A stretch of DNA of 64,000 bases from Serratia liquefaciens ATCC 27592 (GCF_000422085.1 NC_021741.1:2542001-2606000); one strand, 5' to 3'. Numbered from the stretch's first letter, positions 16,523 to 25,472 are shown. The notes: generated from the letters alone by a model not told the origin. Numbers and translations: made by a program.

Positions 16523-16645
16523 TGCGGGAAACACGGTTCTCGTGAAAAAAACAGGCTCCTTCTGGAGGGGCCTGTCGCCCGGCCCCTTTGGCAGCGCCTA
16601 TCTGAGTGCGTAAATAGCGCCATACTGCAAAGATGAGAAATTGAA

Positions 16646-17587
16646 ATGCAAACGATTCTGGGGGCCAATGGCCAGATCGCCCAAGAGCTTGCGCGAGAGC
16701 TGAAGCGTTCATACACCGATGATCTGCGGTTGGTCAGTCGTAATCCGCGGAAGGTCAATCAAAGCGATGTGCTTATCGCGGCAGACTTGCTGGATGCACA
16801 ACAGACTCTTGAAGCCGCAAAAGGCAGCGACACGCTTTACTTCGTTGCAGGATTACCACCGGATTCAGCACTGTGGGAGAAACAGTTTCCAACGATGTTA
16901 AAAAATGCGTTGGACGCGAGCCGCTCGGTAGGAGCTCATTTTGTTTACTTTGATAACACCTATATGTATCCGCAGAACAGCGATCTGCAAACGGAAGAAA
17001 CTCCATTCGCGCCTAAGGGGCGAAAAGGGCAAGTGCGAGCATTGATGGCGAATATGGTGCTAAAGGAAATGGAGCAAAAAAATATTCCCGTCACTCTTGG
17101 ACGTGCCCCCGAGTTCTACGGGCCGGGGAAAACGCAGAGCTTCACCAATGCGTTAATCATCGACAAACTCAAGGCGGATGAAAAACCGCGTGTCCCTGTA
17201 CGTGACGATACACTACGTACCCTTATCTGGACACCTGACGCCAGCCGTGCGCTGGCTGTTCTTGGCAATACACCCGATACTTCCGGTCAAACGTGGCACT
17301 TGCCGTGCTGCGATGATCGACTGACTTACGCTCAATTCGTTTCTTTGGCCTGTGAGGTATTCGGGAAAAATATCTCTTACTCCGTCATCAACAAATGGGT
17401 CCTAAGTGTTGCGGGCCTGTTTTCAAAAGGAGCCCGTGAGATTCGGGAGCTGTTACCGCGATATCAGCAGGACAATTTGTTCGACTCGACAAAATTCAAA
17501 CGCCGCTTCCCAAACTTTAACGTAACGACGTATCGCGAGGGGCTGGAGGAAATCAGGCGTGAGTGGCAGGGCAAAAAGGTTGGTTGA
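16646..17587 (+). CDS. NAD(P)-binding Rossmann protein, NAD-dependent epimerase family
   Basis: A 313-residue atypical short-chain dehydrogenase. The N-terminal nucleotide-binding turn is ILGANGQIAQELARELK, and FVYFDNTYMYPQ near residue 107 matches the epimerase substrate region, but the usual YxxxK pair is not obvious (QVRALMANMVLKEM aligns there). GRAPEFYGPGKTQSFTNALI follows near 155. It is a likely sugar-nucleotide or general oxidoreductase of unknown substrate. It lies 123 bases after the hydrolase gene on the same strand. An inverted partial match to the 3' end of merR2 begins just after its stop. Confidence 0.78.
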   Translation: MQTILGANGQIAQELARELKRSYTDDLRLVSRNPRKVNQSDVLIAADLLDAQQTLEAAKGSDTLYFVAGLPPDSALWEKQFPTMLKNALDASRSVGAHFVYFDNTYMYPQNSDLQTEETPFAPKGRKGQVRALMANMVLKEMEQKNIPVTLGRAPEFYGPGKTQSFTNALIIDKLKADEKPRVPVRDDTLRTLIWTPDASRALAVLGNTPDTSGQTWHLPCCDDRLTYAQFVSLACEVFGKNISYSVINKWVLSVAGLFSKGAREIRELLPRYQQDNLFDSTKFKRRFPNFNVTTYREGLEEIRREWQGKKVG

Positions 17588-18066
17588 GCAGAAGCAGTTT
17601 CAGTGACAATGTCACAATATCGCGTTATGTTAAATAGAGCTTTAGGTGTCTGAGTTCAAATGACAGTGATAACTACATGTAAAACATGATGTTATTTGCT
17701 TTTTGTTAGAATTACGACTTACCGGATACTGAACTGAGTCGAAAATTGCTCCTGAATTTTTAGCGACACCTTAGAAACATGGACAGCGCAGCGACAAATT
17801 ATCCTGGTAAACAGTTCACCGGTGAGCGGATATCCGCGGGTTTTACTCATGGCATAATCGCTCATCATCAACGAGGAAAGAGGATCTGTTTTACGTCAGG
17901 GCTACTGATTTGTGCTTTAATGCTGACCAACTCAGGGTGAATATGCAGATATATTGGTCGTTTTAATGCCAGTTAAACAGTGCATTTTGGCGAAATCTGC
18001 AAGGGAAATGCTGCCAAGCTTTCACAGATTTCGCGTAGCGCGATCAAAATAAAACAGGGAAAAAGG
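17588..18066. other. AT-rich gap with partial copy of the merR2 3' end
   Basis: No gene was found in this gap of about 480 bases. At 17593-17615, AAGCAGTTT followed by the palindrome GTGACAATGTCAC repeats, in inverted orientation, the last codons of the MerR gene ending at 19100. The rest is noticeably AT-richer than the flanks. Confidence 0.5.
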
Positions 18067-18579
18067 ATGATGTTTAAGAAAGGCAGGCCGAAAATGCTTT
18101 TTCGCAGGGAGAACACCACTGCAAGGGGAGCAATCCGCCATGGTGGTGAGTACCGCTGGCAGCGCCATAAGAAACGCGCGATTGATGAGAACTCACCGAT
18201 GCGGGAAGGCATGCACGGCAGAATGCAACAAGGTATTGATTACACGCCGTTGTTCAAATTTCTGCTGCGTAACGTTGGGCAACCGTGGGTTGATGTGCAT
18301 CGTGAAGCAATAAGTCGACTGGATAAGGAAGAGCCGATTTTTTATTTGGTTGCATTACAGCGTAAAAATTTGAGCAGCTATGTACGTTATGGCGAATCGA
18401 GTTACTACAGCGGGCTTTGCATCGATGAGCAAGGATTGTTGCAGAAGGTTAATCCTGAATTCACTGCAGAAGACGTCCCGGTTCGATGCCGTTGTTGTAC
18501 GTATACCTTCAATGGTGAACGAGTGCCTGTAACTGAAAAGAACTGGCTAAAACCTTACGAAAAGGAAAACTGGGAATGA
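18067..18579 (+). CDS. Protein of unknown function, 170 residues
   Basis: I recall similar uncharacterised proteins in Serratia and Photorhabdus but cannot name a family or function. The N-terminus is very basic (FKKGRPKMLFRRE, later RWQRHKKRA). The middle has YTPLFKFLLRNVGQPW and DVHREAISRLDKEEPIFYLVAL, and the C-terminus has CRCCTYTFNGERV, a possible zinc knuckle. I begin at ATG 18067 because AGGGA lies 6 bases upstream; a second ATG follows directly. Its lower GC content than its neighbours suggests later acquisition. A tiny ORF overlaps its stop. Confidence 0.65.
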   Translation: MMFKKGRPKMLFRRENTTARGAIRHGGEYRWQRHKKRAIDENSPMREGMHGRMQQGIDYTPLFKFLLRNVGQPWVDVHREAISRLDKEEPIFYLVALQRKNLSSYVRYGESSYYSGLCIDEQGLLQKVNPEFTAEDVPVRCRCCTYTFNGERVPVTEKNWLKPYEKENWE

Positions 18580-18665
18580 TGATGAAAGAACAGGTTCTAC
18601 AGAAAGAAAACCCTTGGGGGCGGGTAGTCAGGTTAAGGACTCAGTTATCTCAACATGCAATTTAA
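18579..18665 (+). CDS. Possible 28-residue ORF overlapping the preceding stop
   Basis: ATG 18579 overlaps the TGA of the 170-residue gene as TGATG, typical of coupled translation. The product (MMKEQVLQKENPWGRVV...) is basic and ends at TAA 18665. It could be a real small partner or the truncated start of a lost gene; nothing else supports it. Confidence 0.25.
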   Translation: MMKEQVLQKENPWGRVVRLRTQLSQHAI

Positions 18666-19099
18666 CATAATATACATTATGCGCACCTATGTGGCTCTAC
18701 GTAGAATCTGAGCTTTTGGGCTTTACCATGGCCTTTTATTCATATCCCGTTATGCCGATGCTTTACGCTTAATGCCATGCTGATTCAAACACTCAATGTT
18801 TCATCCGGAATCTCTCCGCCATGAAAAGCAAATTCACACTGAGTTTCTTCTCACCGGTTTTGCACTGTGCACTAAAAAGCATTCTCCCTTGTGCCGATGT
18901 TTTCCAGAACAGATAACCTTCTTCACGCACAGGATTATGGCAGTTCTCATCTTGGTGATCGTGCATCGTAAATTGTGGCCTGGTGTTTTGGGATGAAATG
19001 ACATCCATGGCCGGTGCACTAATATGAAACAGGATCAGCGTTTGAACTCATACTGCGTATACAGCAATTCTGGGATAGAAACATCAACTCGCACCTCAC
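18666..19099. other. Non-coding AT-rich stretch, no supported gene
   Basis: Open frames of 60-71 codons occur on both strands around 18793-19019, but none has a convincing ribosome site or recognisable protein, so I leave them uncalled. The minus frame at 18793-19008 is the longest (71 codons) and might be a remnant. Confidence 0.4.
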
Positions 19100-19498
19100 T
19101 CACCGTGACATTGTCACCTTAACCAAACTGCTTTTATCTGGGCATATGCCCTGTAACCCCGATTCATTCAGCTTGCGCTTGGTGTCCTGCAGCGTTTCCC
19201 GCTGATTACTCAGCGTCGCCATCATGCGATCAATCTCCTCAAGCCGCGCATCAAGCTTCTGCATAAGGCTGTCCTGGTACGCCATTCCTTCCAGCGACAG
19301 CACGCCGCGGATCGTATCCAGTGCAAAACCCAGATTTTGTCCGATCTGGATAAGATGCAAACGCTCCAGCGAGGTCTCGCTATAAACACGATACCCGTTG
19401 GCGCTGCGCGATGCCTTAGGCAGTAATCCCTGTTGCTCATAGTAACGTATTGCCGATGCGGCGAGACCCGAACGCTCTGCCAATTCCCCTATTTTCAT
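19100..19498 (-). CDS. MerR family transcriptional regulator (second of two)
   Basis: A 132-residue MerR protein similar in plan to the one at 15111: HTH MKIGELAERSGLAASAIRYYEQQGLL, then NGYRVYSETSLERLHLIQIGQNLGF, then a coiled coil, with one Cys near the end (GICPDK). I start at ATG 19498, by alignment with other MerR proteins; the upstream extension to 19651 reads antisense through the oxidoreductase fragment. Its operator, a perfect 16-bp palindrome, lies directly upstream, and its former target on the other side is truncated. Confidence 0.85.
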   Translation of the reverse strand: MKIGELAERSGLAASAIRYYEQQGLLPKASRSANGYRVYSETSLERLHLIQIGQNLGFALDTIRGVLSLEGMAYQDSLMQKLDARLEEIDRMMATLSNQRETLQDTKRKLNESGLQGICPDKSSLVKVTMSR

Positions 19499-19503
19499 TT
19501 CGC

Positions 19504-19525
19504 TTGACCTTAAAGTTAACTTTAA
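19504..19525 (+). promoter_or_regulatory. MerR-type operator with surviving -35 but degraded -10
   Basis: TTGACC (19504-19509) is followed by TTAAAGTTAACTTTAA (19510-19525), a perfect palindrome that matches the 15541 operator at 15 of 16 positions. At the 19-base spacing the -10 would be TAGGCA (19529-19534), a poor match that coincides with the point where the oxidoreductase coding sequence begins mid-gene. It reads as a promoter cut by a deletion. Confidence 0.75.
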
Positions 19526-19531
19526 TCTTAG

Positions 19532-20494
19532 GCACGCCAGAACGGTGCGCAGGTTTGGATGCAGATTAACCATCCTGGCCGCCAGGTCATGGCAAGTATG
19601 GGGGGCGAAGCCTGGGCACCGTCGGCCGTTCCCGTGGAAATGGGTAAGCACAGCAAGTTATTCGCACAACCGACGGCCATGAGCCAGGCGCAGATCGATG
19701 AGGTGATCGAACGTTTTGCTACCACCGCTTATGCTGCCGAACACGCTGGATTTACTGGCGTACAAATCCACGCAGCACACGGCTATCTGCTCTCGCAATT
19801 TTTGTCTCCCTTGACCAATAGACGTCACGATCAATGGGGTGGCAGCCTCGCTAATCGTGCTCGCTTACTGTTAGAGGTCGTGGGAGCCGTGCGTGAACGT
19901 GTCTCGCCAAGCTTTTGCGTTTCGATCAAGCTAAACTCGGCTGATTTTCAGCGCGGTGGCTTCTCTGAAGAAGATGCGCAACAAGTGATTTTGTTGCTGA
20001 ATGAATTGCCAGTCGACCTGATTGAACTGTCAGGAGGCAGCTACGAAAGCCCAGCGATGCAGGGTAACGCCGCGGATGGACGCACATTGGCGCGCGAAGC
20101 CTATTTTTTGGAGTTTGCCCGCGATCTTGCCGCCGTCGCCCACATGCCGGTGATGACAACGGGAGGTATCGCCCGTAAGTCCGTGGCGCAGCAGGTGTTG
20201 GATAGCGGTGTCGCCGTGGCGGGTATAGCAACAGCCATGGCACAGGTTCCTGACCTGCCGCTCCAGTGGAAAGCCGGTAATGAACCTTATGCACTGCCAA
20301 AACCGGTAACATGGGAAAATAAAACCATGGCAGGCTTGGCACGAATGGCTTTGGTCACTCGCCGCTTACGCGCACTGGGCGAAGGGCGTACTCGCGCCAG
20401 CCGTTATTCCCCCCTGTTTACATTAATCATCAACCAGTTACGTACCAAGCGCATCACCCGTCGTTATCGTCAATGGCGCCAGCAGCGGGCCTAA
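19532..20494 (+). pseudogene. NADH:flavin oxidoreductase (Old Yellow Enzyme family), 5'-truncated
   Basis: The reading frame continues upstream of the first ATG (19559) to 19532 as ARQNGAQVW, matching the interior of family members, and is preceded by an in-frame TAG. About 100 N-terminal residues that form the first barrel strands and part of the FMN site are missing. The remainder is intact: MQINHPGRQ, GVQIHAAHGYLLSQFLSP, RHDQWGGSLANRARLLLE, VMTTGGI and the C-terminal helix. AGG by chance precedes ATG 19559, so a 311-residue product could be made, but it is unlikely to be active. The break falls directly beside the MerR operator. Confidence 0.8.
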
Positions 20495-20547
20495 GCCATC
20501 TCGTTACGTGCGCCCTGTCAGCAAAAATAAACTGCATAACATTCGAT

Positions 20548-20575
20548 CGCTTCGCCCTGCTTATCGGGTGAAGCG
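20548..20575. terminator. Hairpin between the convergent oxidoreductase fragment and dsdX
   Basis: CGCTTCGCCC (20548-20557) pairs with GGGTGAAGCG (20566-20575) with one G-T position and an 8-base loop. A second long-range pairing of GGCAATCGT with ACGATTGCC (about 20610-20646) lies nearer the dsdX stop. T-tracts are weak. Confidence 0.4.
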
Positions 20576-20664
20576 TAGAGTTACCCTCTCTGTGAGGCGG
20601 CAATGGCAATCGTAAGCCATGGAAAGTACTCGCTCACGATTGCCGCAAAAGGATTGGCTTAGAT

Positions 20665-22002
20665 TTAGATAATGTATGAAAGTAAAAAAGTCATCCCCAA
20701 AGCCAGCACCGAAGCGATAAAGGTTGCCGTGGTGTAGTACTTGAACGTTTCATTGAGCGTTGCGCCGCAATACTGTTTCACCAGCCAGAACAATGAATCG
20801 GTCACTATGGTGCAACCGATAGCGCCAGAGCCTATGGCAATGGTCACGATCTCCGGGCTGACGTCAGGATAGAGCGCTAACATTGGTGCGACAATGGCCG
20901 TTGCTCCCATCATGGCAACGGTGGCGGAACCCACAGCCGCATGAAGAATAAGCGCGACTAACCATGCCAACAAGATCGGATGCATATGCAGGTTGGAAAG
21001 CATTAACGCCAGGGTGTCCGCTAAGCCGCTGGTCTTCAATATGCTGTTGAAGGCCCCGCCCGCGCCGATGATCAACAAGATATTGGCTATAGAAGCAAAA
21101 CCCGTTTCCGTGTGGCGCAACAGCGTACTCATCCCCATATGACGGCGGATGCCCAGAACGTAATAGGCCACAAACACGGCAATGAACATGGCGATAATCG
21201 GGTTGCCGATAAACTCCATCAGGCCAAACAGACGCCCTTCTTTAGCCAGGTTCAACTCCGCTACCGTCTTCACCAACATCAGCACAATCGGCAATAGCAC
21301 CGTAAACAACGTTGCCCGCAGCGAAGGCAGCTCATGTTCTTCTCGTACGGTCAGATTGGAAAATTCGGGCGGTACCGGCTTAAACGGCAAGCGTTTCCCC
21401 AGCATTTTCAAGAACAACGGCCCACCGACCAGAGACGCTGTTAAACCGACGAGAAGACCGTAAACAATCACCGTTCCTACGTCTGCACCCAGTTTATTGG
21501 TCACAAACAGCGCCGCAGGATGTGGAGGAACGACGCAATGCACTGCCATCAATGCAGTACAAAGCGGTATGGCCAGTTTAAGCAGCGAGGTGCCGGTTTT
21601 TCTGGCGATGGAAAAAGCCAATGGAATCAATAACACCACGCCCACTTCGACAAACAGTGTGATGCCGCAAACCAAGCCTACCAATACCATAATGACATCG
21701 ACGGAAAGCCAACGGCAGCGCTGCAGCGCGATACCAATGCGTTCTGCCGCACCGGAAACCTCCATCATCTTGCCAAGAATGGTGCCCAGCCCAATCACCG
21801 CGGCCAGGAATCCTAGCGTGCTGCCAATGCCATTTTCTATGGCATTGACCATATCAATTGGGCCCATCCCCATCATGCCACCGACAAAAAAGCTCGCTAA
21901 CAACAACGCTAAAAAAGGATGAAACTTGAACTTTACGATGGTCAAAATGATGAGTGCAATACTGGCGATCAGCGTGCCGGCAACCCAAATGTGTGAATCC
22001 AT
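20665..22002 (-). CDS. dsdX: D-serine transporter DsdX (GntP family)
   Basis: A 445-residue inner-membrane permease, the same length as E. coli DsdX and very similar throughout: KFKFHPFLALLLASFFVG near residue 24, AAVIGLGTILGKMMEVSGAAERIG near 67, VHCVVPPHPAA near 153, and GSGAIGCTIVTDSLFWLVKQYCGATLNETFKY near the C-terminus. About 12 membrane segments. GGGGATA lies upstream of the ATG. It diverges from dsdC, as in E. coli, but dsdA (D-serine dehydratase), which follows dsdX there, is absent; the next gene is the oxidoreductase fragment. Confidence 0.92.
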   Translation of the reverse strand: MDSHIWVAGTLIASIALIILTIVKFKFHPFLALLLASFFVGGMMGMGPIDMVNAIENGIGSTLGFLAAVIGLGTILGKMMEVSGAAERIGIALQRCRWLSVDVIMVLVGLVCGITLFVEVGVVLLIPLAFSIARKTGTSLLKLAIPLCTALMAVHCVVPPHPAALFVTNKLGADVGTVIVYGLLVGLTASLVGGPLFLKMLGKRLPFKPVPPEFSNLTVREEHELPSLRATLFTVLLPIVLMLVKTVAELNLAKEGRLFGLMEFIGNPIIAMFIAVFVAYYVLGIRRHMGMSTLLRHTETGFASIANILLIIGAGGAFNSILKTSGLADTLALMLSNLHMHPILLAWLVALILHAAVGSATVAMMGATAIVAPMLALYPDVSPEIVTIAIGSGAIGCTIVTDSLFWLVKQYCGATLNETFKYYTTATFIASVLALGMTFLLSYII

Positions 22003-22207
22003 GGCCCATATCCCCTGTCATTGAATTGTCTTTATTGGACAGGAAAACGACGATCGGTGACAAACGATATAAATCTCACCTCACATGAGCAATACAGAAT
22101 CAAACGAGTGACTTGCGCCAAGAAATGGTGCAATTTAGCGACATGCATCAACTTTACTCACCAAACTGATGCGTAGAATGCAGGTTTTTATACTTTCAGG
22201 GGGAAAT

Positions 22208-23149
22208 ATGTCGGGGAACCATCTGCTAACGGGCCAGCACCGATCGCTTAATGGCTGGCAGCTATCACGGCTGTTTACATTTGAAGTGGCGGCTCGACAC
22301 GAGTCTTTCGCCATGGCGGCGGATGAACTGTCGGTGAGCCCCAGTGCGGTAAGCCATACTATTAATCAACTGGAAGCAAATCTCGGCTTAAAGTTGTTTA
22401 TTCGTTCTCATCGGAAAGTTGAACTCACCGCTGAAGGTGAACGGGTTTTTTGGGCGTTAAAAACATCATTGGGTACCCTGAACCAGGAAATATTGGATAT
22501 CAAGAACCAGGCGTTGTCAGGCTCCCTGACGGTTTACTCCCGGCCGTCGATCGCCCAGTGTTGGATCGTGCCGGCCCTGGCCGATTTTTCTCGCCGTTAT
22601 CCCGCCATCAACCTGACTATTCTGACTGGCAATGAAAACGTCAATTTCCAGCGGGCAGGCATTGATCTGGCCGTTTATTTTGATGCGACTCCCTCATCAC
22701 AGCTTCATTACCAATACCTGATGGATGAGGCAATTATTCCCGTATGCAGCCCGGAATATGCAGCCAAATTTGAGCTGGTCAATTTTCCTGGCAACCTCTC
22801 ACACTGCACCCTGCTCCACGATCGTCAGGCCTGGAGCTATGATTCTGGTACGGATGAATGGCATAGCTGGGCTCAACATTTCGGTGTCAATCTGGATACC
22901 TCGCCGGGAATAGGATTCGATCGCTCCGATCTGGCCGTCACTGCGGCAGTGAACCACGTTGGCGTTGCCATGGGCCGTAAGCGACTTATCCGCAAGCAAC
23001 TCAGTACCGGCGAGCTGGTTGCGCCATTGCCCAAAATGGAGCTGAAATGCGATCAGCACTATTATGTATCAACGCTTTCCGACCGCCAGTGGCCAAAAAT
23101 TGATGCCTTCATCGTTTGGTTAAAAGAGTTGGTAGACAAATCTGAATAG
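22208..23149 (+). CDS. dsdC: LysR-type activator of the dsd locus, DsdC
   Basis: A 313-residue LysR protein closely matching E. coli DsdC: LNGWQLSRLFTFEVAARHESFAMAA HTH, IKNQALSGSLTVYSRPSIAQCW at the start of the effector domain, and CTLLHDRQAWSYDSGTDEWHSWAQHF near 200. In E. coli it activates dsdXA in response to D-serine. ATG 22208 has AGGGGGA 4 bases upstream; the frame from 22169 lacks a site. The 205-base dsdX-dsdC gap should hold its operator. Confidence 0.92.
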   Translation: MSGNHLLTGQHRSLNGWQLSRLFTFEVAARHESFAMAADELSVSPSAVSHTINQLEANLGLKLFIRSHRKVELTAEGERVFWALKTSLGTLNQEILDIKNQALSGSLTVYSRPSIAQCWIVPALADFSRRYPAINLTILTGNENVNFQRAGIDLAVYFDATPSSQLHYQYLMDEAIIPVCSPEYAAKFELVNFPGNLSHCTLLHDRQAWSYDSGTDEWHSWAQHFGVNLDTSPGIGFDRSDLAVTAAVNHVGVAMGRKRLIRKQLSTGELVAPLPKMELKCDQHYYVSTLSDRQWPKIDAFIVWLKELVDKSE

Positions 23150-23528
23150 GTTTCACCACGCCAAAAAAATCAGTATCCCGATTGCCGATAATTGCCGTTA
23201 TCGCATCGGGACTGCCTGGTAACAAGCGGCGTTATAATTATATCATCATCAAGTTAATACTATAATATTGCCAAACCAAATACCGTTTACTGTTTGGATC
23301 AGCGTACCTCTCAGAAAATTCGAACTCATTAATATAAATAGCACGTTTTCCAAAGTTGATAACTGTTATGTGTGCTGCCAGATTCTGCATCGCCAATGAC
23401 GGTCATAATAAAGCACTATAATCCAACAAGTAATAACTTAGGTCACTATAATTAATGTCATTATGGTTATATATGACAACACCCTATCTTTACATCCATT
23501 TAATTTAACACCATAAATAAGGGAAATA
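23150..23528. other. AT-rich non-coding gap upstream of the esterase gene
   Basis: No gene. The sequence is strongly AT-rich. CACTATAAT occurs twice, at 23414-23422 and 23444-23452, exactly 30 bases apart, on the same strand as the esterase. They may be regulator half-sites or tandem -10 elements. Confidence 0.45.
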
Positions 23529-25130
23529 ATGGAACTACATACACGTAACAAAAGGCGAATTCTAACCCTGGCCGCTTTAGCAGGATTGAGTATCACCGCA
23601 ATGTCTGCTAATGCTTTTGCGCAGGAGCTTTCACCTGTAGTTCAAATGAGCAAGGGGACTATCGAAGGCGTCAAAAATGACGGGTACCTTCAATTCAAAG
23701 GTATTCCTTATGCGAAGGCTCCTGTAGGCAGTTTGCGTTGGATGCCGCCGGTTGAAGAAGAAAAATGGTCGGGCACGTTAAAAGCGAACCATTTTGCCAA
23801 TACATGTGCCACCAAGCTCACTTTGGGTGGGTTTGGGCCAGTAAGCGCTGCTGAAGATTGCCTCTACCTTAATGTTTATACCCCAGCGGTTTTGCCAGAA
23901 AACAACAGTAAACTGCCGGTCATGGTGTGGATACCCGGTGGTGGATTAGGTTCTGGTTCGGGTAATGAATACGATGCCAGCAAACTTGTCAGTAAGAATG
24001 TTATTGTCGTCACCATGAATTACCGCTTGGGTATGTTTGGGTACTTTTCACATCCGGCATTGAACCACGAGGGGCATAAGGCAATTAATTACGGCACCTT
24101 AGATCAGCAAGCTGCCCTAAAGTGGGTAAATAAGAACATCCAATCATTTGGTGGCGATAATCATAATGTCACGTTATTTGGTGAGTCTGCCGGCGGACAT
24201 AGCGTATTGGCACAAATGGCTTCGCCCGGTGCCAAGGGGTTATTTAACCGCGCTATTGTTTCCAGTGGTTCATTTTCCCTAAAGCAGCCAACAGTGGCTG
24301 AAGCAACTAAAATCGGTGAACTGGTTGCCAAGAATGTCGGCTGTTCGGAAGGTACGGAAGAAAAAATGGCAGAATGTTTACGGGCAGTACCCACCGAAAC
24401 CATTCTGGATAAAGGCGTTAACTATATGACCACCGCACAGGTTGTGACCGATGGTGAGGTGATGCCTGAATCATTGGAGGCCGCTTTTAGCTCCGGCCGC
24501 TACAACGTTGTTCCGATTATTAATGGATTTAACACCAACGAGGGCACCTTCTTTGCTGCCATGATGGAGCTGGATTCAGGTAAACCAATAGACAACATCG
24601 GTTTTTACGAGGGTCTGAAAGCTTTCTTTGGCGAGAGTGACGCAAACACGCTAATAAAGCGAGCTGCAATCCCTGCCAAGCAGGTCAATCTTGGCCAAGA
24701 CTACGCAGATTTCTTTGGCCGAGCCAAATTTATCTGTCGCACGCCGATGATGAATAACCTTTTGGCTAAAAACACGCCGGTCTACAGCTATGAGTTTGCG
24801 GATAAAACGGCTCCTCAGTTTGCCAAACCTGTGTCGTTCCCGTACGCAGCCGCGCATACCAGTGATTTACAGTATATCTTCCGTGATTTCCATGGCACTA
24901 CCGGCGAGTTGCATAAACTCAATCCTGCACAAGAGAAACTTTCAATCTTGATGGTGGATTACTGGACCAACTTTGCCAAAACCGGCAATCCAAATGCTAA
25001 AGGCCTGCCGGTATGGGGTGTCTACCACCCACAAACCGAATCGACCCTTTATCTACACACCCAAAACACCAAAATGATCGAGGGAATTTCAAAAACCTTC
25101 AATTGTGATGAGTTCGCAGGGGTACTCTGA
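23529..25130 (+). CDS. Secreted carboxylesterase, type B
   Basis: A 533-residue type-B carboxylesterase/lipase. The N-terminus (RNKRRILTLAALAGLSITAMSANAFA) is a Sec signal peptide with likely cleavage after AFA, so it acts in the periplasm or outside. The family signatures are EDCLYLNVYTP near residue 113, GGGLGSGSG oxyanion region near 138, and the nucleophile Ser in FGESAGGHS near 220; Glu in NTNEGTFF near 335 and His in AAAHTSDLQYIF near 437 complete the triad. Substrate unknown. Single gene with a strong terminator. Its GC content is lower than that of the surrounding DNA. Confidence 0.88.
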   Translation: MELHTRNKRRILTLAALAGLSITAMSANAFAQELSPVVQMSKGTIEGVKNDGYLQFKGIPYAKAPVGSLRWMPPVEEEKWSGTLKANHFANTCATKLTLGGFGPVSAAEDCLYLNVYTPAVLPENNSKLPVMVWIPGGGLGSGSGNEYDASKLVSKNVIVVTMNYRLGMFGYFSHPALNHEGHKAINYGTLDQQAALKWVNKNIQSFGGDNHNVTLFGESAGGHSVLAQMASPGAKGLFNRAIVSSGSFSLKQPTVAEATKIGELVAKNVGCSEGTEEKMAECLRAVPTETILDKGVNYMTTAQVVTDGEVMPESLEAAFSSGRYNVVPIINGFNTNEGTFFAAMMELDSGKPIDNIGFYEGLKAFFGESDANTLIKRAAIPAKQVNLGQDYADFFGRAKFICRTPMMNNLLAKNTPVYSYEFADKTAPQFAKPVSFPYAAAHTSDLQYIFRDFHGTTGELHKLNPAQEKLSILMVDYWTNFAKTGNPNAKGLPVWGVYHPQTESTLYLHTQNTKMIEGISKTFNCDEFAGVL

Positions 25131-25160
25131 GTCATCTTTAAGGGCCAGTGATAGAAGCAT

Positions 25161-25198
25161 AAAGACCGCACCATGAATCCTCGGTGCGGTCTTTTTTT
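25161..25198 (+). terminator. Strong intrinsic terminator of the esterase gene
   Basis: AAAGACCGCACC (25161-25172) and GGTGCGGTCTTT (25183-25194) form a perfect 12-bp stem with a 10-base loop, running into TTTTTTT. It lies 30 bases after the stop codon. Confidence 0.93.
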
Positions 25199-25472
25199 AA
25201 GGCGATTTTCACTGTTCACATTCCCCTATTCCTCACCACTGAGCAACAATAGTTTGAGTGTCTATCTCCGTAGCAGGATATATCATCACGCTTAGTGTCT
25301 GTATTATTTTTCGACAGGACTGCGATATATCCAAACAGTTAAAATGGTTGATAACGTGAACCAAACGGCAATTTCTTTTATCAATAACTCAACCATGTAG
25401 AAAATGTTTTAACATTTGCAGCATAAAACAGTACAATTCCGTCCGTTAATTTTGCACTGTTTTAGGATATAT
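25199..25472. other. Non-coding region between the esterase terminator and the DUF2946 gene
   Basis: AT-rich, with no ORF of note. It should contain the promoter of the DUF2946 gene; I see no clear operator. Confidence 0.4.

Noticed and set aside
18793..19008. 71-codon minus-strand frame in the AT-rich gap
   Set aside because: No ribosome site, no recognised protein; competing frames on the other strand are as long.
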